Assembly (NCBI GenBank): GCA_963169695.1
Contig: CAUJDS010000060.1
Coordinates: forward strand, 128,780 to 192,779
Direction: 5' to 3'
Source: Bdellovibrionota bacterium
GTDB taxonomy: Bacteria > Bdellovibrionota > UBA1018 > CAUJDS01
Length of the DNA: 64,000 nucleotides
A model generated the notes under the pieces. The model was not told the origin of the DNA. It did not search any database and saw only the letters and a list, made by a program, of their open reading frames with translations. The position numbers and the translations under genes are program-made. Of this stretch, positions 26,729 through 37,400 are shown piece by piece; position 1 is the stretch's first letter; each line of letters starts with the position of its first letter.

Positions 26729-27862
26729 TTGGTGAAACCCCTCCTTGCATTGGTCCTACTATTGGCTGCTGCGGGATGCGCATCAGGGCGGCTTGCCTAT
26801 CGAGATGCCGATAACGACTTTAAGCAAGGCCGCTTTGAACAAGCTCAAGCAACGCTCGAAAAAGGATTGAAGGCCGAAGAAGAAGGTCGGGATCAGCTTC
26901 TCTTCCTTTTAGATTTAGGAATGGTTACTCATGTTGCTGGGAATTATGAAGCGAGCAATCGCTATTTCTTAGAGGCCGAAAAAGCCGCGGATTTGAAGGA
27001 CTACACCAGCCTTGCCGCAGAAGGTGCTACTTTACTCACTTCTGACCAGATCAAACATTACCAAGGTGAGAATTTTGAGAAAGTATTGATCAATGCTTTT
27101 TTGGCGATCAACTATGCGGTGCAAGGAAACCTAGAAGATGCTTTGGTGGAGGCAAGAAAGGTCAATCGCAAGTTGACCCGAATGATCGACGAAGGAAAGC
27201 GCCAGTATGAATTGAGTGCCTTTGCCACATATTTTGCATCGATACTTCAGGAAGCGAGAGGTGAGTGGGATGATGCCCGTATTTCGAATGCTCTCGCCCT
27301 CAAGCTGAGACCCGAGGAATCGCTTCCGGCGCCGCTACGCAAACCTCAAACTGAAATTGTGGTGGTTTTTGAAAACGGGCTGGGTCCCGTCAAAGTTCCA
27401 CATCCGAGTTGGTATCAGATTCCTCAGTTTGTCCCACGGTACAATCCCGTGGTTCGAGCCGATGTCTATTTGAATGGCGAAAAGCGCGGGCCTACTGTAG
27501 TGCTCGACAATATTGAGTCGCAAGCCATTCAAAACCTGCGCGACAAATACGGTGGGCTCATTGCCAAAAAAATCGCCGGAATCGTGGCCAAAGAAGTGAT
27601 TGGCGACCAAGTTGGAAAAGCAACGAAAAGTCCCGAACTGGGATTGCTGACAAAATTGGCTTTTTACTTGTCTGATCAGGCTGACACAAGGTCGTGGCTT
27701 CTCCTGCCTAAGGAACTGCAGCTTGCCCGCTTTTCTGTGAGCCCGGGGGAGTATGAAGTGAAGATCGAGACGCTTGGCGATGGGAGCCCCGTGCCTGCCA
27801 AGAAAGTCAAAGTTGCCAGAGGACAAAAAGTATTTGTGGCATTTCGATACCTGCCTCGTTAG
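26729..27862 (+). CDS. COG3014-type lipoprotein, 377 aa
   Basis: The frame starts directly after the lpoB stop (TTG 26729 or GTG 26732). A lipoprotein signal ends LLAAAGC (Cys 17). N-terminal helices are TPR-like (FKQGRFEQAQATLEKGLKAE), then comes NYAVQGNLEDALVEARKVNR and a C-terminal beta-rich domain with VVVFENGLGPVKVPHPS. This arrangement matches the COG3014 lipoproteins seen with LpoB and YcfL in gammaproteobacteria. Likely function is in envelope or peptidoglycan assembly; not shown. Confidence 0.82.
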   Translation: MVKPLLALVLLLAAAGCASGRLAYRDADNDFKQGRFEQAQATLEKGLKAEEEGRDQLLFLLDLGMVTHVAGNYEASNRYFLEAEKAADLKDYTSLAAEGATLLTSDQIKHYQGENFEKVLINAFLAINYAVQGNLEDALVEARKVNRKLTRMIDEGKRQYELSAFATYFASILQEARGEWDDARISNALALKLRPEESLPAPLRKPQTEIVVVFENGLGPVKVPHPSWYQIPQFVPRYNPVVRADVYLNGEKRGPTVVLDNIESQAIQNLRDKYGGLIAKKIAGIVAKEVIGDQVGKATKSPELGLLTKLAFYLSDQADTRSWLLLPKELQLARFSVSPGEYEVKIETLGDGSPVPAKKVKVARGQKVFVAFRYLPR

Positions 27863-27864
27863 GG

Positions 27865-28953
27865 CTATTTTTTAGTATTGGGAGGGATGCGGTTGAAATT
27901 CCAAGTGTCGCGACTAAATACAAGCTTGAGGCATTCAGCAATCTCATGTCTCAGGGTGGACTTTGAAGTAGGCCTACGCTCGGGTTCTGAAAAGCGTTCA
28001 AAAGTTTTAGGTTCAATGTGAACTGAAGGTTCATGCGGTGCAGGAGAAATGGAACCGGTCATAAAATCTTCGACTATCTTCAAAGATGCCTTCGCTCCTA
28101 CGCCAAGGTACACTTCCCTAATTCGCTGAATGAGATGTCTATTTTCTCTTTGATCTTTTGGGTCAATCTTAGCGAGACCTGCTAGCGCTTCTTCGGCGCG
28201 CTGAGTTGCCACTCTCCAAGCAGTACCGGCCGTGCGCTCCGCCTCATCGAGAAAGCTAGCAAACAAATACCTATGAGTCTCGGCTGCCAATTTCTCTGGC
28301 TTATGTCCTTTTACATTTCCAGAAAGATAGGGGTAAGCGCCCTGGCTCCATAGCAAGAAGACCTCTTGAGCGCTTCGAGTATTTCCTCGCTCAAGAAATG
28401 CATTCAGCATTGCGGTAAGGAATTCCATCCGAACTTCAGCGATCCCTGGGAAGTACTTATTTGGGTAAGAGGACCATCTTTGGACGGATCGAAAACTATC
28501 TGCTATTTTTTCGAGTGTTGAGTAAGGAGTATTGGCGTCTGCCAGTGAGGCTATTTCCTGGGTGGTAAGTGCTCCGAGTAATTCTGGCAATAGTCCCAAG
28601 TCTTCTACTACATGCCATTCAGGTTGAATGATCGATTGAAATATTGCCTCACCGATAGGTAACCCAGAATTTTTAAAGTTCAGAATTTGATTTTGAGTAA
28701 GCGAGAGAAGGTAGTTGTCCCACTCGGCTCGCAAGGCTGTATTGGTCTTCCATTCTCTTTGGAGCTGCTGGATGGCTTTTTTTCTATCGTCACCATGGAG
28801 ATCTTTCAAGCGATCCATGGTGGCTCTTGGTCTAGAAGTACCGTCTCCCTCTACTAATGGGAGGACATCAGAAGCAGCCTGGACCTCGTCCGACCACGAT
28901 ACGGGCGAGAAAAAGCCAGAGGTGATGAGCAATAAGATTGGAAGACAGGGCAT
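27865..28953 (-). CDS. Exported protein of unknown function, 362 aa
   Basis: The open frame reaches 29055 inside trmB, but ATG 28953 gives a clean signal peptide (MPCLPILLLITSGFFSPVSW then SDEV). A GAGGAAGAGG lies 18 bases upstream, somewhat far. The mature protein is helical throughout (ALTTQEIASLADANTPYSTL), without cysteines or a known family. It follows trmB after 13 bases and converges with the COG3014 gene two bases away. Confidence 0.75.
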   Translation of the reverse strand: MPCLPILLLITSGFFSPVSWSDEVQAASDVLPLVEGDGTSRPRATMDRLKDLHGDDRKKAIQQLQREWKTNTALRAEWDNYLLSLTQNQILNFKNSGLPIGEAIFQSIIQPEWHVVEDLGLLPELLGALTTQEIASLADANTPYSTLEKIADSFRSVQRWSSYPNKYFPGIAEVRMEFLTAMLNAFLERGNTRSAQEVFLLWSQGAYPYLSGNVKGHKPEKLAAETHRYLFASFLDEAERTAGTAWRVATQRAEEALAGLAKIDPKDQRENRHLIQRIREVYLGVGAKASLKIVEDFMTGSISPAPHEPSVHIEPKTFERFSEPERRPTSKSTLRHEIAECLKLVFSRDTWNFNRIPPNTKK

Positions 28954-28966
28954 AGCTAAGAAAAGT

Positions 28967-29743
28967 TTAAACCTCTTCCTCGCTGCGATGTATCGGCAAC
29001 TTCTGCAGATGGAGTTCATGGATAGGAAGGCCTTGCTTGATAAAGAGCTTTTCAAAAAGAGTAACCTCTGGGGTGTCGAGTTGGAAGGGCAAGGGATGAT
29101 TTTTATGCTTATCAGTGGTGCGGTGAGTGACCGTCCATTGCTTTGTCAATTCACTGACGGCCGCATCGACTGCGCGAAAGTAATCGGCATGGTCCGTTCG
29201 AAATTCGTATTTGCTTCCGGCCGGAAGAAGTCTGGCGCAAAGTTCAAACCAGCTTTGTGAGAGAAGGCGGTTTTCTCGGTGGCTATTCTTGGGCCAGGGA
29301 TCCGGAAAGTAGGTGTCGATTCGGTGGATCTCGCCCTCGGCAAATAGCTGCGGCAACCTCGCCGCATCCGCCCGGATAAAAAACACGTTCTTCAATCCAA
29401 AGCGAATGGCCTTCTGATAAGCGCGGTAGATTTGCTTGTACTTCCAATCAATACCGATGAATGCGGTCTGTGGATCACGAAGCGCTCGATCAATAACGAT
29501 ATGCCCGCCGTTGCAACCAATCTCCACCCAGATAGAGCGAGGTGCGGCCTTCATTCCCTGTTGTAGAAAAACCTCCGACCAACGCCCTCGGTAAGACTCT
29601 GCGTTTCGATTCATGCTGACGAGTCCCTGCCCAGTTTGGAGGATGTCATGGAGCTTATACGCGTAGGGATTCCGCGGCAGGGAGGGGAGCTGTGGGGGTT
29701 GATGAGACGTATCTCCGGTGAGCATGGGTTGGATATCTAACAT
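28967..29743 (-). CDS. trmB: tRNA (guanine-N7)-methyltransferase TrmB
   Basis: 258 residues with the family signatures: SAM-binding VEIGCNGGHIVIDRAL, FIGIDWKYKQIYRAYQKA, and the diagnostic DTYFPDPWPKNSHRENRL (catalytic PDPWPK), then EFRTDHADYF. It makes m7G46 in tRNA. The N-terminus is about 20 residues longer than needed for the fold. The gene lies next to the left boundary of the HNH mobile unit, which begins about 95 bases upstream of the start. Confidence 0.92.
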   Translation of the reverse strand: MLDIQPMLTGDTSHQPPQLPSLPRNPYAYKLHDILQTGQGLVSMNRNAESYRGRWSEVFLQQGMKAAPRSIWVEIGCNGGHIVIDRALRDPQTAFIGIDWKYKQIYRAYQKAIRFGLKNVFFIRADAARLPQLFAEGEIHRIDTYFPDPWPKNSHRENRLLSQSWFELCARLLPAGSKYEFRTDHADYFRAVDAAVSELTKQWTVTHRTTDKHKNHPLPFQLDTPEVTLFEKLFIKQGLPIHELHLQKLPIHRSEEEV

Positions 29744-29826
29744 AAATAGGTGAGTATTTAGAACAAAATCCTAGGGTTAAGGCCCGATGCAGGCAAGACA
29801 AAAACCAGGCCCAACGCCCAATGGGA

Positions 29827-29837
29827 GGATTGTCCGG
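29827..29837 (+). repeat. Flanking direct repeat, left copy
   Basis: GGATTGTCCGG here and GGATTGCCCGG at 31389-31399 differ at one of 11 positions and bound the inverted-repeat element exactly. A target-site duplication is the simplest reading. Confidence 0.55.
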
Positions 29838-29915
29838 TCTCCGCAATGAACGTTGAAAATAATGCGGTATGAGGAAAGCCCTTGAAGTTGGCGGAAGGTG
29901 TCATCTAAGAGATCT

Positions 29916-29993
29916 CAGCCCCAGCAAGGCGGGTTTGAAGCTAGGAAGTCCTTATGGGATGGCAGGAAGAAGACTCAGCGAGGGGGGAGGGCG
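29916..29993 (+). repeat. Subterminal inverted repeat, left arm
   Basis: 78 bases pair with 31212-31289 on the other strand with about nine mismatches. Shared blocks include CAGCCCCAG, AAGGCGGGTTTGAAGCTAGG and TCAGCGAGGGGGGAGGG. Transcripts crossing the element could form a very long stem. Confidence 0.85.
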
Positions 29994-30182
29994 ATAAGGC
30001 AAGGAGGTCTTCAGTCAGGGCGTGTGAATACTTGTTAGACCGAGTCCCTTTCTGCGCGCGAAATGGAAAGTAATTTTTCATCATCTTATCTGTAATTCAG
30101 AATTCTTTCTCAAATCTTCGGTCGGTTTTGCTTGACCGAGTTTTTCTACAAAAGTGTATTTTTCATTGAGCAAGTCCAAACA

Positions 30183-31093
30183 ATGCGTAACATCCCATTA
30201 CACGCGCAATACGCCTCTCAAGCGTCAAGGAATAAAAATATTAGCACCGAACAATCGCCTTCTAGCCTCAAAGGATTGTCGGATTCTCAGTTGCAGCTTC
30301 GAATCCGAGAGCTTGCCAAAGCTGAGCAGCGATTGACTTTACAAGTGCTGCTTCACCTCAAAGAAATCTCCGATCGCAAGCTCCACGCAAAGCTTGGATA
30401 CGCTTCCTTGTGGGAATACACTGTGAAAGAACTAGGCTATTGCGAAGCTTCTGCTTCCTCTCGTATTGCGGCCATGCGATTGATGGTGAGTGTCCCAGAA
30501 GCTAGGACTCAGATAGAAAACGGGAAGCTCACGCTCTCTCAGGCGGCAAGGATTCAGCAGTTTATTCGCAAGGAGAATCTATCTCCTTCAAAGCCGATGA
30601 AGAAACTCTGCAAATGCTAGAAAGGCTCCGGGAGCTACGTGGCAACTTAGGAGCCTTGGAGTTATTTAAGCTAAGCCTCAGAACCACTTTGGATAAACTC
30701 GATCCACTCCGAAAGAAGCAGAAGGTAAAAAGTAGCAAACCAGATCTGTCCCTTTTTGCGCAGAAACTCAAGGATGATTGCCTCGTTTCTGATAGGAATT
30801 TATATCCAACTTCTCCGAAGCCTTCACGCTTTATCCCGCAATGGATCCAGATCGAAGTAGCCAAGCGTAGCAAAGGCCAGTGCGAGTACCATAGTCCTTT
30901 AAACGGCAAACGATGCGAGAGTCGCTACCGAGTTCAATACGACCACATTGTGCCGATTGCTCGTGGAGGAGTAGGGACTTTAGAAAACATTCAACACCTA
31001 TGCGGACTTCACAATCGTACTAAGGGAGTGCAGATGGAGGCCGCATACTTCGGGGCAGGGCTTGCCGTTGTGCAACAAGAAAGAAGAAGCTAA
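30183..31093 (+). pseudogene. HNH endonuclease of the Bdellovibrio type, frameshifted
   Basis: The first frame (ATG 30183 to stop near 30620) carries the N-terminal helical region: LSDSQLQLRIRELAKAEQRL, KLGYASLWEYTVKELGY, IAAMRLMVSVPEA, ENGKLTLSQAARIQQFIRKE. The second frame continues as ESISFKADEETLQMLERL and contains the HNH core CEYHSPLNGKRCES, then YDHIVPIARGGVGTLENIQH and LCGLHNRTKG. The shift is one base near 30575; either a base was lost or a -1 slip is needed. This architecture matches the HNH proteins I know to be numerous in Bdellovibrio. The C-terminus after HNRTKG is shortened and lacks the usual final helix. It is the only gene inside the inverted-repeat element. Confidence 0.8.
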
Positions 31094-31211
31094 TTTAAGT
31101 ACTTAGAATGAGTTCGCGCACGAAGAAGGGAAATGTTTTGATTGGCTAACAGGCAACTGTAAAATGCATAAATGTTTTGTAATAAATCTGTAATAAGGCA
31201 CTTACTTTCTG

Positions 31212-31289
31212 CACCCTCCCCCCTCGCTGATTCTTCTTCCTGTCATCCCGCATAGGCCTCCTAGCTTCAAACCCGCCTTACTGGGGCTG
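31212..31289 (-). repeat. Subterminal inverted repeat, right arm
   Basis: Reverse complement partner of 29916-29993, same length. The sequence CAAACCCGCCTTACTGGGG in this arm recurs in nearly the same form in the short element next to gshA. Confidence 0.85.
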
Positions 31290-31388
31290 GGTGGCACTCC
31301 GGGCTTCTTTCCGTTTTGCCAAAATTAGCCCTTTTTTACTAAATAGTGCGACGAGCTAGAAGCCCTTCAACGATTACTACGGGGTCCC

Positions 31389-31399
31389 GGATTGCCCGG
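31389..31399 (+). repeat. Flanking direct repeat, right copy
   Basis: GGATTGCCCGG, partner of 29827-29837. It lies only nine bases before the stop codon of the giant exported protein gene, so the element sits between that gene and trmB without breaking either. Confidence 0.55.
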
Positions 31400-31407
31400 A
31401 TTCTCTG

Positions 31408-34400
31408 CTAGTCCTCTCCATCCTTCAAACTCTCCAACAAAGCTCCCTTACAGGGATTGGAGCCCTTTGCCTTCTTTGCGGAAAGGACATTGTAGGGAAT
31501 AATTCTATCAATTCTCTGCTTGTCCTTTCCGTCGGCGAACAACGCTCCATCGTCAACATAAAGACCAGGCGAATTTCCGCGCTCGTTCTTTAAGAGCGTA
31601 TATAAGTGATAGATGTCATCCTGAATCACAAGACGGGGTAAGGGTCCCGTTTCAACCGGGGAGTGGGCGGAGATCCATGCCAGGATTTTTAGGTCGGATT
31701 CGGTGACGACGATAGGTGTCTTCTGAGCGTGCAAGTAAACGCTCGGATTAGCTGCATTCGCCCAGCCTTGAATGAGTTTTCCGAGCGGGCGGTTTTGGAG
31801 AAAGTAGGTGCGCTCCTTGGGTGATAGTACTTTGTGGCGGATTGCAAGGCGTTCAATTTCTCGAAGGACATCGGGCCGCATCTTAGTCGCATCGACGTGG
31901 CGTAGGCCCCAATTGAGGAGAAAATGCAGGTAGGCGTCGCGACCCAAGATTGACGGATGGCGGCTGGCAAGAGCGAGCCACTCTTGATGAGTCCACGGAT
32001 GATCGTAGGCAAGAGAGAGGATCTCTCTCCAGATTCCCAACTCGTTTGAAAAGGAGTAGTCAGTGAATTGAGGGCCACGAAGGGATTTTAAGAACTTCTC
32101 CAAGTCGGGGCGTTCCCAATTCTTGCGGGGTTCTTGAAACAAGGCGACGATGCGATCATCGAGCGCGCTCTTGCCTTTTGTAAACCTAACGCCATCAACC
32201 TCGACGGATCTGGCGTCAAAATGCAGTTCTAAGGTTCTCTTCTTTTCTCCGCCCGCTTCGATTACAAGATTCACGATTCCCGACTTTCCGGGGATTCGAG
32301 AAGAGACGTCCGTCGTTTGAAGACTTCTTAAGGCTTTCTGGGCAACGACATAGTTCTCCTTGGCTGCGGTAGGAATGCGTCGAAGCAACTCTTGTCCTTC
32401 TTCGAGCGGCAAATGACCTTGAACGGTTTCGGCGGTGACGCGTCCAATCCATGTTCGTTGCATTTCGGGGTTGAAGACCGGACTATCGAAGACGGCTTCT
32501 AAAAACCCTCGGTCCACCGGCTCAAGGCGGAGAAGGGTGTGGATTTCCGCCGCCGGCACGACTCCTGACCGTATAAAGGGTTGAAGTTCGGGGAGGGTGC
32601 CAGCTATCTTTCGATAGCTCTTAGCGATCTCGGCTGCCATTTCAGAACTAGCAGCATGGGCTAGGATCTGCCTATTGAGGGCAGGATCTTCGATGGTCAT
32701 TGCCAAATGAAGCAATTGCCGTTTGGTACCGCGGTGAAGGATTTCTGTCATCAGCTTCTGATCGAGTTCGCTGTCGAGGGCCTCAATCGTACCGTAGGTA
32801 GGGATAAGTTCGTCGGATGGGATTTCGTGCGCATGAGCTTGAAGGTAATCCATCCACGATTGCGGAAGGACCGTGGATTTGTACTCAGATTGTAGAAGAT
32901 CGGGATAGAGCTCGGTTACCTCGAAGCCAAGAATATGATTGGCCAAATCGTTTGGTAGGCCCGATCCATTTCGCCCTTGTCCACTTTTCTTTCCGCGTTT
33001 CTTTCCGCGAACGCGAAGGGTTTCCTGAAGGTACCTGATGTAATTCGCGTCTTCATGTCGAAGAAAATCAAGAGCGGGTGCTCGATCTTGAGAGTAAGGA
33101 AGTTCAATCGTTCTTCGAGCGGCTTGCACCAGTTCTTCTTTTAATTCAGGTTGTTGTTTTAGAATCTCGTTAAACTGCCTTTCGCTGAGCGAAGATTCAT
33201 CCGGAATGGTGCTTAAGAGCTCTCGATAGTACGAGCTCCTTTCCTGAAAACCGGGAGCGGCCTCTTTAGGCTCCGGAACAAACCATCGCCGCAACTTGGC
33301 CACGATCGCGGAGAAGACCAATCGTGGGTAAGAGGTCTGCAGAACGTATTCGCCAAAGGTTCGTTGTTGAAACTTCTGCATGGCCTTTAAGGAGGTCGGC
33401 GAAAGATCCGTGCTGTGAATAATCTGTTGAGCCGCTAAAAGCGACTTCTTGGCAAATCGGACGGAGGGTTTGAATTCCACTTTCTTACCTGAGATTTCCT
33501 GAAGAGCGACTCGCCATTCATCCAAGAATTCGGGTGCGTTGGTGGCTCGTCGACCTTTGAACGCTTTTTGAAGGGCCGGTAAGACGGATTTGGTTAAGGC
33601 TTCCTGGGAATGTCCTTCGTTAGAAGTACGCACAAGGCCGAGGAAGGCTTTGGCCATATCGCCATCCTCAATGCGGGGGATGCCCACCAATCCTGGATCC
33701 ATGCGGCGAGTGATCCCAGCGAAAACACCACGGAGATCATCGAGTTCTTTGGGGTCAAGCCGGACAGGCTGCGCGAGGTCAATCCGATGGACGAGGAGAA
33801 TCTTCGGATTGAAGCGGTCGCGAGTGATGAGCCAGTTGCCCTTGTGGCCGTCGGCGTCCGCCAGGCCTTTCTCAAAGAGCGCTCGAATCTCTGCGCGATA
33901 CATGGCTTGGTATGCGCGTACGAGTTCTTTTTGCGTAGGGCGCGGCGATTGATTGCGAATATCTCGAGCTATGGGAGTCAGAAGAATGCGGATGGGATTG
34001 GCTCCGCCCTCGGAGTAGTTTAGAACCTTCGCTTCCCGGACCGCCATCGATCGGACCTTCAAATCCCTTTCAAATCCGTCGTAGACCGCGCGCGAGGTTT
34101 CACTCTCTGCACCTAACGTTCGAAGCACTTCGCGATCGTGTTGAAGATTGGCTTCGGCTTGCATGGAGTCCGCCAGGAGTTCCGTGGCTTCTTCAATGCC
34201 ATCGGCCATGCGATTCACAGATACGGGGTCGACGGCGTATTCGTGCTTGGCTAGGCTCTGGCGGATTTCATGAACGGTGGCCTTTAGGTCGCCGCGTTCA
34301 AACTGGGCTTCGAGATCGGGATCATCGCGCACCATTCGCGCGGCGTAAGACTGACCGTTTCTCAGTTTCACTTCGAGAGTGACATTCATCGATCCAGAGC

Positions 34401-37400
34401 CCAGAGGCGGTGTCTTGACTTCGACCACTTCCTCAATCTCACTGCCGAGCGCTTTTTCCAGGTACTTCAAGGCGCGCTTTCGGGCGGGGACATCGACTTG
34501 GTCGTTGGCTTTTTGAAGGCTCATGCGATCAGTGCGATCAGGGACGATAGAAGGATCACCCGAGATCATCTGGGTGATCTTTGCCCAAAGGCCACCTTTG
34601 GCATCGACGATTCGTCGAACTACTTGAATCAATGGACTGCCGCTTTTTGTCGTTTCGGCCTTCTTCTGGGAATGCCGGATGGCCCCCAGGGCCCGAGCCA
34701 AGAACAAATGCGCGCGGGGAGCGGAGGGTAATCGATCCAGTGCCTTGAGGTAGGCATTGAGGACAAGCTTGGCGTAGCCCTCCGACGATTTTGGAATACC
34801 CTCGAGGAGGGTTGCCAATATGGCCGCACGGCCCTTGGTATTATCGGGATGCCATAGGCCCATCGGATCGTGAGGACTAATCAAATCGAGAATAAGGCTT
34901 TCGCGTGCGAGGCTTGGGAGGCGGTCTAACTCAGGAAGAAAGTCCCAGTGAGGACTCGTTTCCAAACCCAGAAGGTAGCGAAGGGCAAGGATTCGGTGCC
35001 GAGTAACTTTTGCCGAACTTTTTCCATCCTCATAACTCAGACCACTACCAAGCAAGGTACTTCGAAATCCTTGAATCATCTTATAGAGCCCGCCCTTTTC
35101 CGTGTCTGGAAAAACGGTGTCCTCCAAAGTTTCAATCTGACGAACACTGAGTTGGAAGGCGTTGGCGACGGAGTCGACTTTTGCATATTGGGTTTCGGGG
35201 TGCTCTTTAAAAACGGCCTTCAACGCCGCTGCGGCACGATCGGGATCGTATCCACGCTGGTGCAAGTCGGGGAGGACGAGCTCTTCCCAGATCCTTTCAC
35301 TTTGAGAAAGGGAGCCACTGGCGCGCTGAGCGATGTCGAGACGGCGATCGTAATCGAAACTGGAATTCTGTAGGATCTCCGTTATTAACTTGTCCTGCTC
35401 AAGTTCGGGCCAATCCCGTTTATTTCTAAGCAGAGCTACGCGCTCTTCCAGTGAGAGGTGACTGAGGTAGGGCCGTGCTTGTTCAAAAGTGATTTCATGA
35501 CAAAACTGACCTTGGTAGCAGGCAATCATGTCCTTGATATCGCGGACAAAGGTGTCCGCAGATACCGCCTGTCTTCTGTGGTCCCAATAGTCTTTGAACA
35601 ACTTCGTGTGGTCTTCATGCGATTCTTTAAGGCTCTGATAGGCTGATTGACTGAACGCTCGGAGAGACCTGTCGTCCCGAAGTGCTTCTTGTAGGAGATC
35701 TTCACCCAGGGTAGTTACGAGACGTTCCTCGCCTTGGGGTGAGAGGCCTAGCTTTTTCACATGCCGAATTTTTTCGGCGGCCGGAACAGCCAGGGACCGA
35801 AAAAGCTCCGCAGTTTGGTCCCCCTCCAGAAGCCAGTGGACGTGATAAGCAAGGGAGTTGTCTTTATTCAAAATCTTAGCGGCCAGGATTTTTCGCTCGT
35901 CGAGTGAGAGATTGCGCAGGGCAAGTCGTCGCAAGGTCGGGGATCCATCCCAGTAACTCATCGATATTTCAATCATAGCTAGACGTTCTTCTCGAATACG
36001 TCGCTTTAGAACTGCCGGAATTTTCGCTTCCGGGTAAGTCTTAAAGAGGGCATCTGCTTTTTTTTCTTCATCGGATCTCAAAACCAGGGCTACCAAGACG
36101 TCTTCGATGCTTTCGTGGTCACGACGGTAAGAGTTTGAAAGTCGATTTAGGGTAAGGCGCCATAGCTTCAGAAACTCATCTGAAGGAAGTTCGGCCCATT
36201 TCTTGAGCTCTTTTTCGTAGCTCAATTTCAAGCCTCCTTGCAGTCTTGAGGAGAGAGAAGGATCAGCTGCTGTGGCTCGAATAAAGTCCTTTGCGTTTTG
36301 GATAGCATCGAGCCGTCCAACGGAAGTTGCGGGTTCGCGTCCTTGTAGAGCCGCTAAGTGCTTAGCCTCTTGGGTTCTCAGTGCTTCTAAATAAGGGTCT
36401 TTACTGGAAGTCATCTTCGGATCTGTGACAATTACAGCTAAGGCCTTGATGTCCAGGACCTTCGCCATTTCTGAAGGTTCTAAAAACAAATGGGGTTCGG
36501 CACCAAAGGCGGCAAAGTCGGCGGCATTATGTTCAATCCGCTTGGTCGCATAGCTATTTTCCTTCACCCATTCTCGAATTGCGCTTCGATGGTGCTGAAC
36601 CAGGCCGCGCACGGTTTCTGCTTTTTTGGCGTTCCATGGGGACATGTCCTGCACCAGATAGAGATGACCAGCGGAGTTGAGCGCGTCGATAAGGACCCGC
36701 GCATCCTTTTTGGCGACGCGGGCCCATTCATTGAAGGAACGCGCTTTGTGTTGAACGACAGCTCCGATGGTATTCGGGGTGAACAACTTTGAAAGATGGT
36801 GAAGGTTTTGAAAGACTTGGTGGGCAGGGAGGCCCTGAGCGATGGTTAGAACTGCATGCTCCGGTGCCGTTTGAAACAGCTTAGGAACATCAGCATTGGC
36901 GAGTAGCGCCTGAAGTTGGCGTTGGTTGCGTTGAACGAAGAGGTTTTTCACTTCTTCTTGAATCTTTTGGGGATCAAAGCCCGGTATAGCGGTCACAGAA
37001 TCCTTCAGGAGAGAATAGAGAACGTCTTTGGCCTGAACGGTTTGGATAATGGCTTCGTTGGGGGTTTTGGCTCCCTTAGGGAGATGTCGGCTCACCGACC
37101 GTTTCAGCATTTCGACAAACTGAGCTTTGATTTCTTGCTTCGCTTGCCGATTTACTTCTTTGAGGTATTCGCTCTGAGTGGAAGTAAAAGTTGTGTTTTT
37201 AATTTCAGGCAGGCCTATCGCGCCGGACCTGGGCTCATGACTCAATCGTGTTTTCACGCGTCGATGGATTTCGGTATCAAAATTTTTCCAAAAGGTATCG
37301 ACGACCTTCTTCTTGGCTTCGTCGATTTGTCGACGTACTTCGGTATCCATTTCCGGGCTGTTGGCCCATCGATGATAGTTTGCATAGTATTGCGAAATGT

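Larger units (their letters stand above)
29838..31388. mobile_element. HNH-encoding mobile unit with TIRs, subterminal repeats and 11-bp direct repeat
   Basis: The 20-base ends TCTCCGCAATGAACGTTGAA (29838-29857) and the reverse complement of 31366-31388 (core CCCCGTAGTAATCGTTGAA) are inverted repeats. Inside lie 78-base inverted repeats (29916-29993 and 31212-31289) about 88% identical by eye. GGATTGTCCGG at 29827-29837 and GGATTGCCCGG at 31389-31399 flank it as a direct repeat, as a target duplication would. The only coding content is a frameshifted HNH endonuclease. No DDE, HUH, serine or tyrosine recombinase is present. A short derivative lies at 21657-21834. Confidence 0.65.
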
